DNA of 21,397 bases, from the NCBI GenBank assembly GCA_964200075.2, contig CAXNAA020000427.1:1-21397 (forward strand). Reading direction: 5' to 3'. Origin of the DNA: Sphacelaria rigidula. Lineage: Eukaryota > Phaeophyceae > Sphacelariales. Positions 1 to 11,300 of this stretch are shown here, in pieces; position 1 is the first letter of the stretch, and each line of letters starts with the position of its first letter. Position numbers and translations under genes: made by a program. The notes beneath the pieces are model-generated. The model was not told the origin of the DNA and did no database searches. It saw only the letters and a list, made by a program, of their open reading frames with translations.

Positions 1-2
1 TC

Positions 3-194
3 TTCACTGAGATTCTCGGCCACATAAGCGCCAATTTCCAACATCAGTCTTTTCGACAAGCAAGTGTGCTTTACCGCCACTTCGTGCTGGCTCTGTGCAT
101 CTCCTTGAGATATCACGCCACATCAAGAACTACCTCGTTCTTTCAGTTAATGAGCCTCGATCGTGATCAGCACACCACATCGACGTTCTTCTAG
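3..194 (+). other. Open frame running in from the left edge, unassigned
   Basis: A 63-codon frame without a start is open from the window edge to a TAG at 192-194. It is rich in aromatic and basic residues, with a stretch reading LALCISLRYHATS near its middle. That stretch loosely recalls the helical N-terminal part of PIF/Harbinger-type transposases, but the resemblance is weak and rests on memory of the family only. It could be the end of a gene or transposon lying to the left, or chance. Confidence 0.25.
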
Positions 195-1005
195 GTCCGT
201 CACTTCAAGCCGCATCCTCCGAGGGAGCACCTCCGAGGACCGCCGCAATTCTCCGGAGATTTTCGTCTAGAATAATTTCGACGAGATATCATCTCCATCT
301 TCGACTACTTCTAGTTACAATAACAAATCTGTTGTTCTAACAGTGAAAAGCCGCATTTGTGACTTTTCTGAAACCCAAAAAGAAGCATTTCGGAAACAGA
401 ATACTAGAGAGTGGCAAATTAAAAGCTCTCTCGGTGAGAGGTTCTTCATCCGGTCTGGGCCTTAGCCCCTAAGATGCATCACCCTGCCACCAGCTAAAAA
501 CCAAAGATGCCTCGTTATCTTTCAACTTGTCAATGATTCAGAGGGTTGTCATCGTTTTTCGGGCGCACACCGACACCGTAGGGTCAGCAGTGATGACGCT
601 ATTCCGGACGACGCTATATTTCCCCCCGAACGTGTGTCCTACCTTCTGCCAACATGAATCACGGCGCAAGTGAATCACAAAGCTGAATGAATGCATAATT
701 TCCAAACGGGGTGCAGCGTTTGGTGGGACTGGTTTGAAAACTTTCATCAACTTGAAAAATATTTCCCGGTGGGGAAATGAAGAAACGATAGCTTACCATG
801 GTTATTGACGATTTTGGACCCAGTCTCACCGTGTGTGCTGTAATAAGAACACCGCATGTGTCAAGTATATCCAATAGGGACACGAGCAATGTGAAAACTT
901 GACCCCGTCTACTGGGAGCACTTGAATGGCCACAGTCCATACCATGTCCCAAGACTTGGTATGATGCTGCTCAAGTGTGTCAATTTGTTGTCTAAGAGAG
1001 CCAAT
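195..1005. other. No recognisable gene
   Basis: Only short open frames with no family resemblance are present. On the minus strand a frame over roughly 800-950 runs into a donor-like ATG|GTAAGC near 800, so it could be an exon of an unknown gene. No partner exon was found, so it is not called. Confidence 0.4.
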
Positions 1006-1449
1006 AACACGGGATCTTACAAATTGGGGATGGATCTTTTATTGGGAATGAGGAACCCGGAGAATTAAAATATTCGTATCCACACCAAATCTTCGAAACA
1101 TGGTTCCATTTCTTCATTTACTGATAGCTATTGACAACTGCTACACGCCATAGAAATTTGGGTTTCGATCACCGAAATGTTGGGGTCCTAGGTCAAAAAC
1201 TAATTTCGGGACCATTTTGGCGTCCGTTCGGACACCCGGAATACCCCAAAATTGGTTTTTAACCTAGGGCCCCAATATTTCGGTGATTGAAATCAAAATA
1301 TCTATGGCGTGTAGCAGTTGTCAATAGCAATCACTAGGTGACAGAATGGAAACCTGCTTCGGAGATTTGGTGTGGATACGAAGATTTTAATTCTCCGGGT
1401 TTCTTATCTCCAATAAAAGATCCATCCCCAATTTGTAAGATTCCGTGTT
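1006..1449. repeat. 444-bp gapless palindrome (foldback/MITE-like element)
   Basis: The two halves are inverted copies about a centre at 1227/1228. Positions pair so that each pair sums to 2455 all the way out, for example 1135-1152 with 1303-1320 and 1026-1029 with 1426-1429. The tip is GTCCG-TT-CGGAC, a two-base loop. Arms are about 222 bp with scattered mismatches and no net indel. Pairing stops at 1005/1450. No convincing target-site duplication is visible. It encodes no credible protein. It is best read as a non-autonomous foldback or MITE element. Confidence 0.9.
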
Positions 1450-3739
1450 TAATGTCAACCGTTCATATGTGCGGGGGAGTGGCGAGCTGTCAGAATGTGG
1501 GCTATGTCACAGCAACGTGGAAACACACACAAAAAATTATGACCTGAGTCAAATACTGTAGATGGAAAGAAAAAAATCCACATCCCCACAGAACATGGCC
1601 GAGAGCATGAAAAAATGGAAACTTCTGAAACAATTTGCGCTGTCGCCTACGTGCATGCAGAGCGGGCCTTGGAGTGGTGTGGCAAAGCTCCCATGCTCTA
1701 TGGGCCCCTGCTTCTCGTGCGACCTCCCCCCTCCTCATGGTCCGGCGGAAACCCAGCGTGCTCCGTCCCGGTTTTGTATGGACGGACTTCCTGTAGGGTT
1801 GCGGCGTCGGTTGGCAATGACGCTATAGAGCGTTCCACTCATTGCGTAAGCTAGGCAAGCAGGTTACCGTTTTTTTGCGCGCTTGCGTTCTATTTACGGT
1901 AACCATGATGGTGGTCGAGCTAGAGATAATATCTCTGTGGTTTGTCATGGTATTTGATGGGACTGGCGTCGGGGTCAGTAACCTCGGGCACACATGATTC
2001 GGAGTACAGCAACATTTGGATATGAATCTTTGGGTCGTTGAGGGATGGCAGCTGTTGAAAGATCCAACTCGTTGTTCCGAATTGTTGACAGCGGTCGATA
2101 AGAGATAAACGTTGCATGGTTGGATTATCTTGTCGGCTGCGCATTGAATGCTCATGCGCACAACAGAGAGTATTGCTGGAATGCTCCTTGGACAGAGGGG
2201 TTGATACGATACATGAGCGGATGGACTCTTGGATGTATGGCCAGCAATGTCCCGACTACCTCCCGTTGGCTTTTAGTTGTACAATGTATGGATACAATTC
2301 TGATCGTAGGGTAGTTTGTATCAAGTACCCCCAACCCTTTCGTGATCACTCTCTTTGGCTACCTGGACACGCTCAGCGTTGACCTGCCGTTGCTCTGGGG
2401 TCCAAGTGGATCCTGCTGGTAAGCAATACAGTAGTTGTGGGGACTGTTAGCTTCTAATAGTTACTGTATAATACAAGTGGATATCTGATTTCTGTGAAAC
2501 ATCTGGATTTGAACTGCGTACTGTGGTTTGGGTTTTGGCTGATTGTTGCACAACAGCTGTGCCTACAATCGATGCACATACGGCTCGAGCCGCTATTCGT
2601 GAGAACATACAGCACAAGGTGTAGTGTGGCTGCCTTCTCGGAGGCGACGCGAAGCCTATTTACATCAAAGGTTCTCCATGCTAATAAGTTTCAAATCACA
2701 ATAATTCTAACAATTGAGCGAAAAAATGGAGACAAGGCCCAAGAGCAATGTTCATTTCTCCTCAAAACTCCCCCATAAGGCCGCTTTTTATATACTCAAA
2801 AAAGTATCTAAGAAAGTCGTTTTGGTCAGTTTCCAGAGACTTGCGACCTTATAGGGCCATTTTTCATGAAACAAGTCCCTGGAAACTGGCCACAATTTAC
2901 AGACAGCGGGGTTGTGCCAAATCTCTCCGCGAAAAGCCGTCGATTCGCAGAGTGTAATGAAGAGCTGTTGTGCTATATTGCAAGGACACAGCTTGCAATC
3001 CAAGTGCACAGGCTCACGAGGCAATTGGATAACAGCCAGGCTACCACAGCTTGCAGGTGCTGCACATAGGCTCAGCAATCAAATGTCAGACGAGTTTTCA
3101 CGCGGTGGTTCTTAACTTCTCCTTGATTGTCTTGTTTCTAACTCTAGTATCCAATCAATCAATCCAACCCAAATATGTCTCATCGATGCTTAGACTTCTT
3201 TCTGCTGGGAAGCAGTAGTGGAGCAGTAGATAGTGAGTGACGGGTGCGGCAGCGTTCCAGGAGAAACGAAGCCGTCACCATCTCCCTCATGTACAAGCTC
3301 ATATTCGTACCCGGCCAACTCTGAACAGACCTGCAGTCTTGGCTACCGAATCACTAGAAAGCAAATGGCCAGACTCGACAACGGGTCTGAAGCGGCATGA
3401 CAACAGGCTAATATGCGTCTTCATGACACTAACCCACCCAGACGAACCTTTATTACAGCTGCGAGGATTTATCCTCAAAGCAGCGAAAACTAAGGTTTTT
3501 CTTTACTCGTAAAGTCATGAGCGGCTAATAAGGCATACCTAAAGGAACACTCCCGTACCTAACACTTCCGTGCAAACAATCCTGTACCCACTCCCACACC
3601 TCCTCGCATACAAGCGTAGTACAGTCAGTGCGAAAGAAGTTGTGCATGTTGTATATACAGTACAGTACCGACAGCATAGCTGCTGCAGCACTCCATGTAT
3701 AGACAGTACAGACAATAAAGTGTTTATTTGCCGGCAGCG
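1450..3739. other. Gene-poor stretch, no recognisable product
   Basis: Several open frames of 60-110 codons occur on both strands, for example minus 1823-2161 and plus 2116-2382. They overlap each other, lack recognisable motifs and have no consistent splice partners. They may be eroded transposon sequence. One short inverted repeat lies at 2824-2891. A short ATCA-type repeat lies near 3151-3166. Confidence 0.4.
2824..2891. repeat. Short inverted repeat, 20-bp arms
   Basis: Arm 2824-2843 (GGTCAGTTTCCAGAGACTTG) pairs with 2872-2891 at 18 of 20 positions, with a 28-base loop. A segment before it (about 2774-2793) resembles the loop (about 2849-2870), which suggests a local duplication. It is probably the remnant of a small DNA transposon. 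Confidence 0.6.
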
Positions 3740-4049
3740 TTACTATTAATAGCGGTTCTCCATACGAAATTTCATAGCACAACTCTCAAAAACTGAGACG
3801 CGATATCCAGATTTAGGGCATCTAGTGCCTCTGCTCGTAATGTATCGATTTTAGTATGGAACCTTATGTGCGCTATATTTTGAGACGGATAACGTATTAG
3901 GTGAAGGTGAGGGTATCTACCGTCTCACCGTGCTCCCGGGAATGTCCACACCTAAAATCGTCGTCATCCGCTGAATGTGTCGTTCGGGGTTTCATATAGA
4001 TGATAGTATGGACGTTACCTTTGAACGGTATAGGGATTACTATTAATAG
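3740..4049. repeat. 284-bp segment bounded by 13-bp direct repeats
   Basis: TTACTATTAATAG occurs at 3740-3752 and again, identical, at 4037-4049. The enclosed 284 bp has no coding potential that I can see. It contains a small hairpin (GAGACGG near 3881, CCGTCTC near 3921). The layout is that of a target-site duplication around a non-autonomous insertion. The A+T-rich word could also repeat by chance. Confidence 0.4.
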
Positions 4050-5911
4050 ATGTGGGGTTTAATCAACGAGAAAATATTGGCCCAGACTTTTGAGCAGATG
4101 GGCACTTTCCCCTTGATGGGACGATTAATAATATGATATGCGGATCACGGCCCAAGTCGTCTGTGCCGATGAGCTATTGCTTTGAGAACTTCAATCCGTT
4201 TCAATTCTAGGCTGACCCAGCTCGTATGGAGTTTCTAGCGTCCATTCCGAAGTTTCAGAGCTTCCACTCTGCACTCTGACTATAAGATGAGAAAAAAAAA
4301 CTTCCGAAACTCTCTAATGCCGAGCTAATTTACCCGACAAGAGAGCTTGAAACCGACTCACAATTGTGAGGGGGAAACGGCCCCATGCTGTCCCGTGGAT
4401 CTCGGGGGCACGGGAATTCCCGTCCCGTCCCGTCCCGAGGCGTTTCCCGTCACAGACCCTGGTGAAGATCTTTGCGACCCTTCATCCTCTCTAGGCAACT
4501 GTATGTAGGGAATAGACCAAAGCCTGGAAGTAAAAAGTATGTTTATATATGCCACATAACATGTGAAGATAGACTCAAGTTCACGAAGATTGTATGGGAA
4601 TTCCCGTTCCGTTGACGCGTATTCTAGTGAAAGTAGCGGGAATTTTTCCGAGAGGACGTGACAGAAACCTGTTGCCATTGCGCAAAACAACAACGGAACG
4701 GGGCGGAAGCATTATTTTATCGCCATAGTAAGGACGAGATAGGATGGGACCGCTTTTCCGTCGCCAAAATCGTCCGATTGCCGTCCCGGCCCGGGCAGTT
4801 TCGCATGAGACCTAATCCCATGACAAGCCCTCGGAACTAACACGTTCGAGTGTAGAAAGTACATGCAAGTCCTTTTCTACAATATCCTCCCCCCCAAAAC
4901 CAGCCCAAAAATGTCACGAAGATGGTCATACAGCGCCTGATGTTTGTTTCAGGCTGCATGAAGCGCCTCATAAAGGCGACATGGGCGAGAACGAACCGAA
5001 GCGTGGGAATTCCCAGCTGCTCGTAGTGCTCGGCTTTTTCTGTTTCGTTTCACGTGTAGATTCTGCCTCCCCGAACTTTTTTTTTTTCCCGTTATTTATT
5101 TGATTTCCTAATAGCTCATTATAGGTAGCTAGCCTGTGACTACGGAAGACATCAGCATCAGATGCCCTGTACGGATGTACCGCGCAGATATCGGAACGGC
5201 TTTCAATGTGAAGACAACGACAACAAGCCAGCCACTTCCGGGGGGGAGCTATCGTAGAAAGTGTCATGCAAAGGGGCATATGTAAAGGGGGAATGTTGAT
5301 GCAAAACTATCAACAACCGATGGCAGCTGCTTCGTGTTGCAGGCCTTTCGGACAGATGGGTGGCAGCTCGTTTCGGGTTTGGTTTGATAGCTCGTGTCAC
5401 AGGCTTCTCGATATTATCTGTGCATTCTGGTACACCGTTCTAGGTGGCGAGGCAAGTGAGAGCATGCCTCTCTTCCACTTCTCCCTCATGCGACTAGGTT
5501 TCGCAGAATAACGCTCGAAACAGTGAAGACAGAAAGACGTGTGTGTCCAAAAACTGCATACTTCCGAACAATCACAACAGGTTTACAACCCTTGAGTGGT
5601 TCCGTGGACAGATATTCAAACTTGAACATGCTCCAACAGCCCTTGACTCCCCATTTTGACGGATGATGATCACCAAAACACGACAATTCTGCGTATGCGC
5701 ACGTGTCCCCGCGAAAGGTTGTCTTCAGCCAGGGGGAACATACACTACACTACTATGCTCACTCGTCCTTTGCTCTTTTCTTACGCACGCCACCTCTGCA
5801 CAATTCCCCGCTGCAAACTGCTAGTGCGCAGGAAGTGAAGCCGAACACCCGAAGAAAGCATAACTACAGTATTGTCTTAAAAACGCACGCGACACACATC
5901 TGCACAGCATG
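4050..5911. other. No recognisable gene; short tandem CCCGT tract
   Basis: A tandem run of CCCGT (three full units plus CCCG) occupies 4419-4437, next to the palindromic word GGGAATTCCC. That word recurs near 4598 and 5007, so this part may be an eroded repeat. A T-tract lies near 5080. Minus-strand frames at 4358-4693 and 4968-5279 have no recognisable domain. Confidence 0.35.
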
Positions 5912-6535
5912 CTATCTCATCAGACGAGCGTCCCAGAAATCCACGCCTCGATTGCGCTTCTTCATTCGGGGTGCTGATCCTCCGCCAGCTACTCGTGCGT
6001 GGAACGAGCCCTCGTGTTCTCCCGTGAGTCGAAAAAGCGGCAAATCTGTTTGCCCACGTTTAGCAACGGCCAAAGGTACTGTCCAATGTCGGCTAGCCTC
6101 CGAGTACGTTCGAGATGGTCCCGTTTGCTCCTGTCGGTCCCGCTCAAGGAGTAAGCCCTCCATATGTCGGGTGTGGGTCGATGCCTCAGAAGAGCATCTT
6201 GTGTCGTCTGCACTTTCCGATCCGCAAACGCGCGTACAGAACTGCAAGCCCCTGGATTTATCCTTGCTGTCAGTTGTCGCCAATCCTCGAACTGGTGCAC
6301 GGGGGACGCTGTGCTGTTTCCGTTGGGAATGGTCATCTGCTTGGCGCATCCATGATCCGTTGGGCGGGGTGCCACTCGCGGCGGATCCATCTACATTCAG
6401 ATTTTGTCCGCCGGCGGGCGGAGCACGGTCGAGCTTGAGTTCCTCTTGGCTCGCATTGGTTGTTCCCTGAAGTGCGCCAGGTGCCATGCCAAGGCGTCGT
6501 TTTCTTCTTTGTAAAGTTTCGAGGCCTGGACTCAC
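5912..6535 (-). other. Possible alternative 3' coding region of EXO1
   Basis: This G+C-rich block is open in two minus frames (5912-6535 and 5989-6390) and also in a plus frame. The longer minus frame would encode a disordered, Ser/Arg/Glu-rich peptide similar in composition to the EXO1 tail. In the other frame, an acceptor-like CTTGCAG ending at 6242 would start an 83-residue segment at 6241, in phase with the candidate exon at 6609-6536, and stop at 5989. That segment contains GKQICRFF, which resembles a PCNA-interacting peptide but lacks the leading Gln. Transcripts would be needed to choose between the frames, and none of this may be coding. Confidence 0.3.
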
Positions 6536-6609
6536 CTGCCAGGTATATCAGCGTGACGCACTGGGCAATTCAGTAGATGCATTACTCTTCGTGTCATGAA
6601 CTCAAAACG
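6536..6609 (-). CDS. EXO1: Candidate alternative EXO1 exon 11 (74 bp)
   Basis: The segment is bounded on the minus strand by a strong acceptor (TTTTTCAG before 6609) and a consensus donor (CAG|GTGAGT after 6536). Only phase 0 is open through it, which is the phase left by the good donor GAG|GTATGT at 7002/7001 inside exon 10. The 24 codons read RFEFMTRRVMHLLNCP and onward. In-frame TGA follows directly past the donor. It would replace the last 34 residues of the read-through exon 10 form. No homology supports this peptide; the case rests on splice sites and phase. Confidence 0.4.
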
Positions 6610-6896
6610 CTGAAAAATTGACAATGGACATTGACATTGTCACTGACGTTGTACTGTGGGTACATTTTTCACGGGTCCCCCCGATACAGTACATCCACCA
6701 TTTAGCTGTAATTTGCTTCCACTTGCGCCATTTCGTTTACCTGAGTGCTGTGGAAGTTATGCGCAGACGCTGGGACATACTTCGACTCGCCAATAGAAAA
6801 CGATTCCGTGCCTTCCCTGGTCTCAGCCTAGTGAGGAAGGGGTGGATCCAGACGATAACCGACGATAGAAACGACAAAATGTCAGATGTGATATCA

Positions 6897-8320
6897 TCAA
6901 TAAAGCGCACATTTCAGCAGCCAGCCATGAACATCCAAGGCAACATTTAAACCATTCAGTAGTTCGACGCCGAAGAGGCTCTGCTGTGGTCCCCCACATA
7001 CCTCGCCGGCATTTGAGAACTCGTGAGAAAACCCACGAATGTCTTCACCATTCACCCCTCTCTCGTCTGCTTGTCGAGCCTCCAACTCCGCTTGTCCGGG
7101 CTTGGGCATCGTGGATGCAGTTGCAGTAGGTTTGTAGCAAGTCCACCCGAACAAGTTTGCAACCTCCTTGCTCTCCCTTTCTCCACCAGTATCGCCCGGC
7201 CTCCTCCTCTCAGCAAAGAGCGTCGGACGAGGTTGTGACTGTACAGTACATACATTATGCTGCACCCCACTGGTTTCTTGTGGCAACCCCTGCGATGGTT
7301 CACCATGATCTTCGCCCCAAAGGGGCTGCCTAGAGCCATCCGCGCGTGATTCTCCCCAGCAGTTGCTCTGATTCACAGACGAACCCATGTCCCAAATACG
7401 TCGACTCACTGGACCCCCAGAACCGCTAGGTTCTTCTTGCCAGTGTCGGGGTCTCAAGTCGTCGAAAATATCGAATCTTGGGATATCTTCACGCAAACGA
7501 GCTTGGAGAGACAAGGGGAAGAGCGCTGTTGCCATTGCCACGTTACTCAACGAAGAGGCACCGTTGCTCGACCCTGACAGACACTCTCGTGAACTTGTCG
7601 CCCGCAGCGAGGAGAAGTCCCCTGGAGCGGGCACCGACGCGTTCTCTCGTATTCGCGACAAGTTTAGCCCTGCTGAGAGGCGAAGCTTTCGGCCATCAGA
7701 TGACTCAGGCGGGGATTCCGCTATAGCTGGTGCCCGTGACAACCGGTCCTCGCAAACCTGCTCTAGATCTTGCCTGTCTTCACGATACATACCCGGGAGG
7801 CTTGAGACTACATTTCCACCGAAATGATCGCGTTGCTTCGGCTCGAGGCCCTGAGCTTGGGCTTCGCTTTGCCGTGACCATGAGCTGCTACTTGTAGCAC
7901 TCGCGATAGACGCAGTACTCCACGACACTGGCAGATGATGCGGCCTCTCGTCAACCGGAAACGAAAGTTCGGCGAGGGCGGTGCGCTCTGCACAAAAGGG
8001 CCGTTCGATGAGCACTCGTGACCGACAAGGCAAAGGTGAGGATGCGTGCCCCAACCTTTCGACCTCGGATATACTTCCTTGTGTGCTCCTGCTCGTCGCT
8101 CCAGAACCCGGCGTAGTGGGTCTCTCAAACGCTGTGGCTGTCTCCTTTATAAGGCTCTCATGCCTCTCCGCGGTAGCTCCCGCACAAGACACCGTTAGGC
8201 TATTATCTCGCTCTTCATCTACTTGTGAAGGCGATAAAGGAACAGATGCGGAGATCGCAGTAGACGCTGTGCCTTCAAAAACTTTGTGGGTCTTGGGATT
8301 CAAGCACCCCGAGGCCACAC
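6897..8320 (-). CDS. EXO1: EXO1 exon 10: disordered C-terminal tail
   Basis: After acceptor GGGCAG, GT completes the Gly codon and [10 protein letters not shown] follows, matching the end of the conserved nuclease core (AQGIAVGDIDP in plants). The remaining roughly 460 residues are rich in Ser, Glu, Arg and Pro, with no fold visible, as is usual for EXO1 tails that carry partner-binding and phosphorylation sites. FDIFDDL near residue 604 stands out as a hydrophobic-acidic patch. If the donor at 7001/7000 is used, the exon ends at 7002 and the last 34 codons are lost. The open frame is long, but tail conservation cannot be checked here. Confidence 0.85.
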
Positions 8321-11300
8321 CTGCCCGTTTGTACACAAACAACGAAGAATTAGCAGATAAAATGTATAGCATGCGTCTTGGGGGACAACACAATATGCAC
8401 GCGATGAGGGAGGACTGCTGACAACTAACTCATAATATCAAGTGCGCGAGGGCAGCGTAAGGGCAATGGGGAGTTGGTGAGTTTGCGTGAAACAAAGGAG
8501 TGTCCAGCGATCACGACCCACCGACGTACCTTGAGCGACGAGTTGTGGTAAATGGGCACCCAGAAAGTCCAGATCTTCCATTTCCCTCGCAGAATCTCCA
8601 AGTGGCATGAGATGTATTGTGTTCTGGGTGAGGTATAGCACGAGTCAACGCATGCACACGATTACCCAAAAACCCGAGAAGGGGGGTGAAGGTCGAGTGT
8701 CAGTGCAACATGGAAACGAAACTTGAGTTACTGTGAGCACTTGTATACCGGCAGTAGATATGATGAGCACCATCACTTGGCGTACTCTCGAGGAGCATAC
8801 AATCCAGGGCAACCCACGGGTATGTACCGTAAATGAGCGACCAGTCCTGGAGCGATTGGGCGTGGATAGCGGCGAATTCAAAGGTATCGCTACTCTCCTC
8901 ACGCTAGGAGCAACATGGCATAGTTTCTATTGGCGAAAACAATTGAACGAGGAAGACGCGATGATCAAAACCCCATACCTTCGTCTGTGGATCATACACA
9001 ATGTGGTGCCGAAACGTCAAGCGAGCCCTCTTGTACTGGCTCCAGTAATCCTCAGGAACCACGAGCTTCGTCTTCTCGACGGCATTGATGATCTTTGCAA
9101 CAGTACAGAGAGAAGGGCGGCAAATGGGTCAGCTATCATATCGTCACCTCCTGCAAATCAAACGTTGTCCATCATGAAGCATCGGCGAGACATGAATACG
9201 CCACGTTGCTACATCGCTGCATACGGAAAGCGTGCATAGACGACGAGTGCAAGAAGACAATACCTATGCTATCCTAGAAAACCCTGGTTCTACACTACTC
9301 AATATAGATTTCCGCAAAGCTATCTCACACTCACGTGCAGTACCCGCGGGCGGAACATGCGGCTTGATTTCTCCCTTCTACATTAACCAAAAATGAAACG
9401 TCACTGCCGAGTGGTTCCGTAGCGATTGTTCTATTCTTCTCAGCACCTGGATTCCCGACAATCCAAAGTTGCCAGTGACTGCCGAACTTCGCTACAAAAA
9501 AAAAGGGCCGGCACTAGCCCCGAATGTGCCGCTTGATACTAATAACGCGCCCCGCAGGGGTGTCGTAGACCGGCTCACCTATGGCAGTACCAAAAAGACG
9601 ACCAATTGCAATAAAACCCATCCACATAGTAATGCACAATGCACTCTAAATAGGATACCTACATGACGCACTCCGTCCGGCTGAGAGAGCAGCTTACCTT
9701 GTCCAACTTCCGATGTCGATATACGAGCTTGTGGGCGGTGGCAATGCCCAACCCCTTGATAGAAGCAGTAATGTAGTCGCACCCCACCAGCAAACACAGA
9801 TCCAGAAACTGTACGACGCGCAAGGACGAACGGGGGTCACAGAGCAGCATCCACGTCAATATTATAGACTCGTCCGAATGCGCGGTGTCTTTTAGATTCG
9901 TAGCCCCGCGTACCTACTGGGTGGGCACGGGTGACGTGGCAAATCAGAGATGGACACGGCGTGTGGCTGATCAGACGTGAAGAAAAAGTATCGTCTTCAC
10001 AGTTCACCACGGGAAAGAGGAGTGACAGCGCAGCACACAGAGCAGGAAGCGCATGCCAGCCGTCACAAATAACCACGTGCCAAGGACGGTGCTTGGAACA
10101 CTCGCAATCCACGTAGATCAACAGACAGTATGCTGAAGTGCGTATAACTGCCGTACCACAAGGCACCACCTCCAGTGCATGAGTAAAATACAACAGAAAT
10201 ATCGCGTAGGGATGACATGGTACTCACCCAAGGAACACAGTGCGTTTGCTGGTTACCAGAGAAACTCTTGCCCGAGGTGTAGTCCTGGAAAAACTGTACT
10301 AACAGTACAGCTACGGAAGTCAGGAACGAAAAACGTTCATCATGACTCACCATACTGTTCTTCCAGTTGCATAGCGACAGCGGTTTGTTTGCCGCGAGGT
10401 TTCGGAGTTGTATTTCCTGCCCGTTGCCCTCGTTATCCATCTTGAACATAACCTGCTTTTTCAAGCCAATGAAATACAAAGACCGCCGTCAGCAATACCC
10501 AACTATGGCGATCAGCTCAGCTACAGACATCAAACGCTTGGGGAGCACATCTCACCCGGCACCGTTTTCGTACATACTAGCAGGGGGGAACATCCGATAG
10601 CAACGAGTACGAGAGATGTACTCGAATTCCATTTATAATGCCCACAGCACGATAAGACTGAAGACAAGCTACTTGACAACACTGTTGGTAATCGCTTCAC
10701 CTTCTTGCACCCGTAAGGAAGGCAGTCAGAGTCCTCGGTGATGACGACATCAATTGCTCCCGTTCGACTCAAGTGAGCCAGCTGCGCATCTGCCTCGTAT
10801 GGTGCGACCATAATCTCCACACCAGCACGCTTTAGCTCCTTCGATAACGACAGGGTGATTGAGTCATGTTAGCAAAGGCAACCTGACACCATGCACCATA
10901 CCAGGTTCATACGCGCACATACATGTCCCAAGAAAAGTTGCGTGTTTTAACAAAGGCACAGCGAACAGAAACAGCAAACAGTGCCGCGCACGGGTATAAC
11001 GAGGTACAGAGGCGCTAGTTCCCAGCTTCCAAGTTTTGTGCTCGGTCGACCAACCAATGAAGCTGGGTCGGCACCCCATGAATCCGTGGAGGACTGCTTG
11101 TTGCAGAGGTAGCAAAAATGTTAGATGCCGCAAATTGTTGGATACTAGAAAAGAGCTGGCTGCAGGAATGCTCTGGTCATTCTGCCGGAGCAGTTCCAAC
11201 AATGTAGGCCACAACAAGGTGGAAAATGACTCCAGTAGGTACGTAGGTAGACGTGTCCCCTGACACACTGACTGCAGGTATGACTAACATAGACAAGAAG

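Noticed and set aside
5703-6470. 255-codon plus-strand open frame
   Set aside because: No recognisable domain. It lies antisense to two open minus frames in a G+C-rich block with few stop codons, so its length is not strong evidence. The minus strand has the better splice signals.
7387-8421. Plus-strand frames of 146 codons each over EXO1 exon 10
   Set aside because: They are antisense shadows of the long EXO1 exon 10 frame, which is tied to the nuclease core by phase and homology.
9837-10193. Minus-strand frame of 118 codons between EXO1 exons 6 and 7
   Set aside because: It ends just before exon 7 in a different frame and has no EXO1 homology. The exon 6 to exon 7 join aligns to plant EXO1 without a gap, leaving no room for it.
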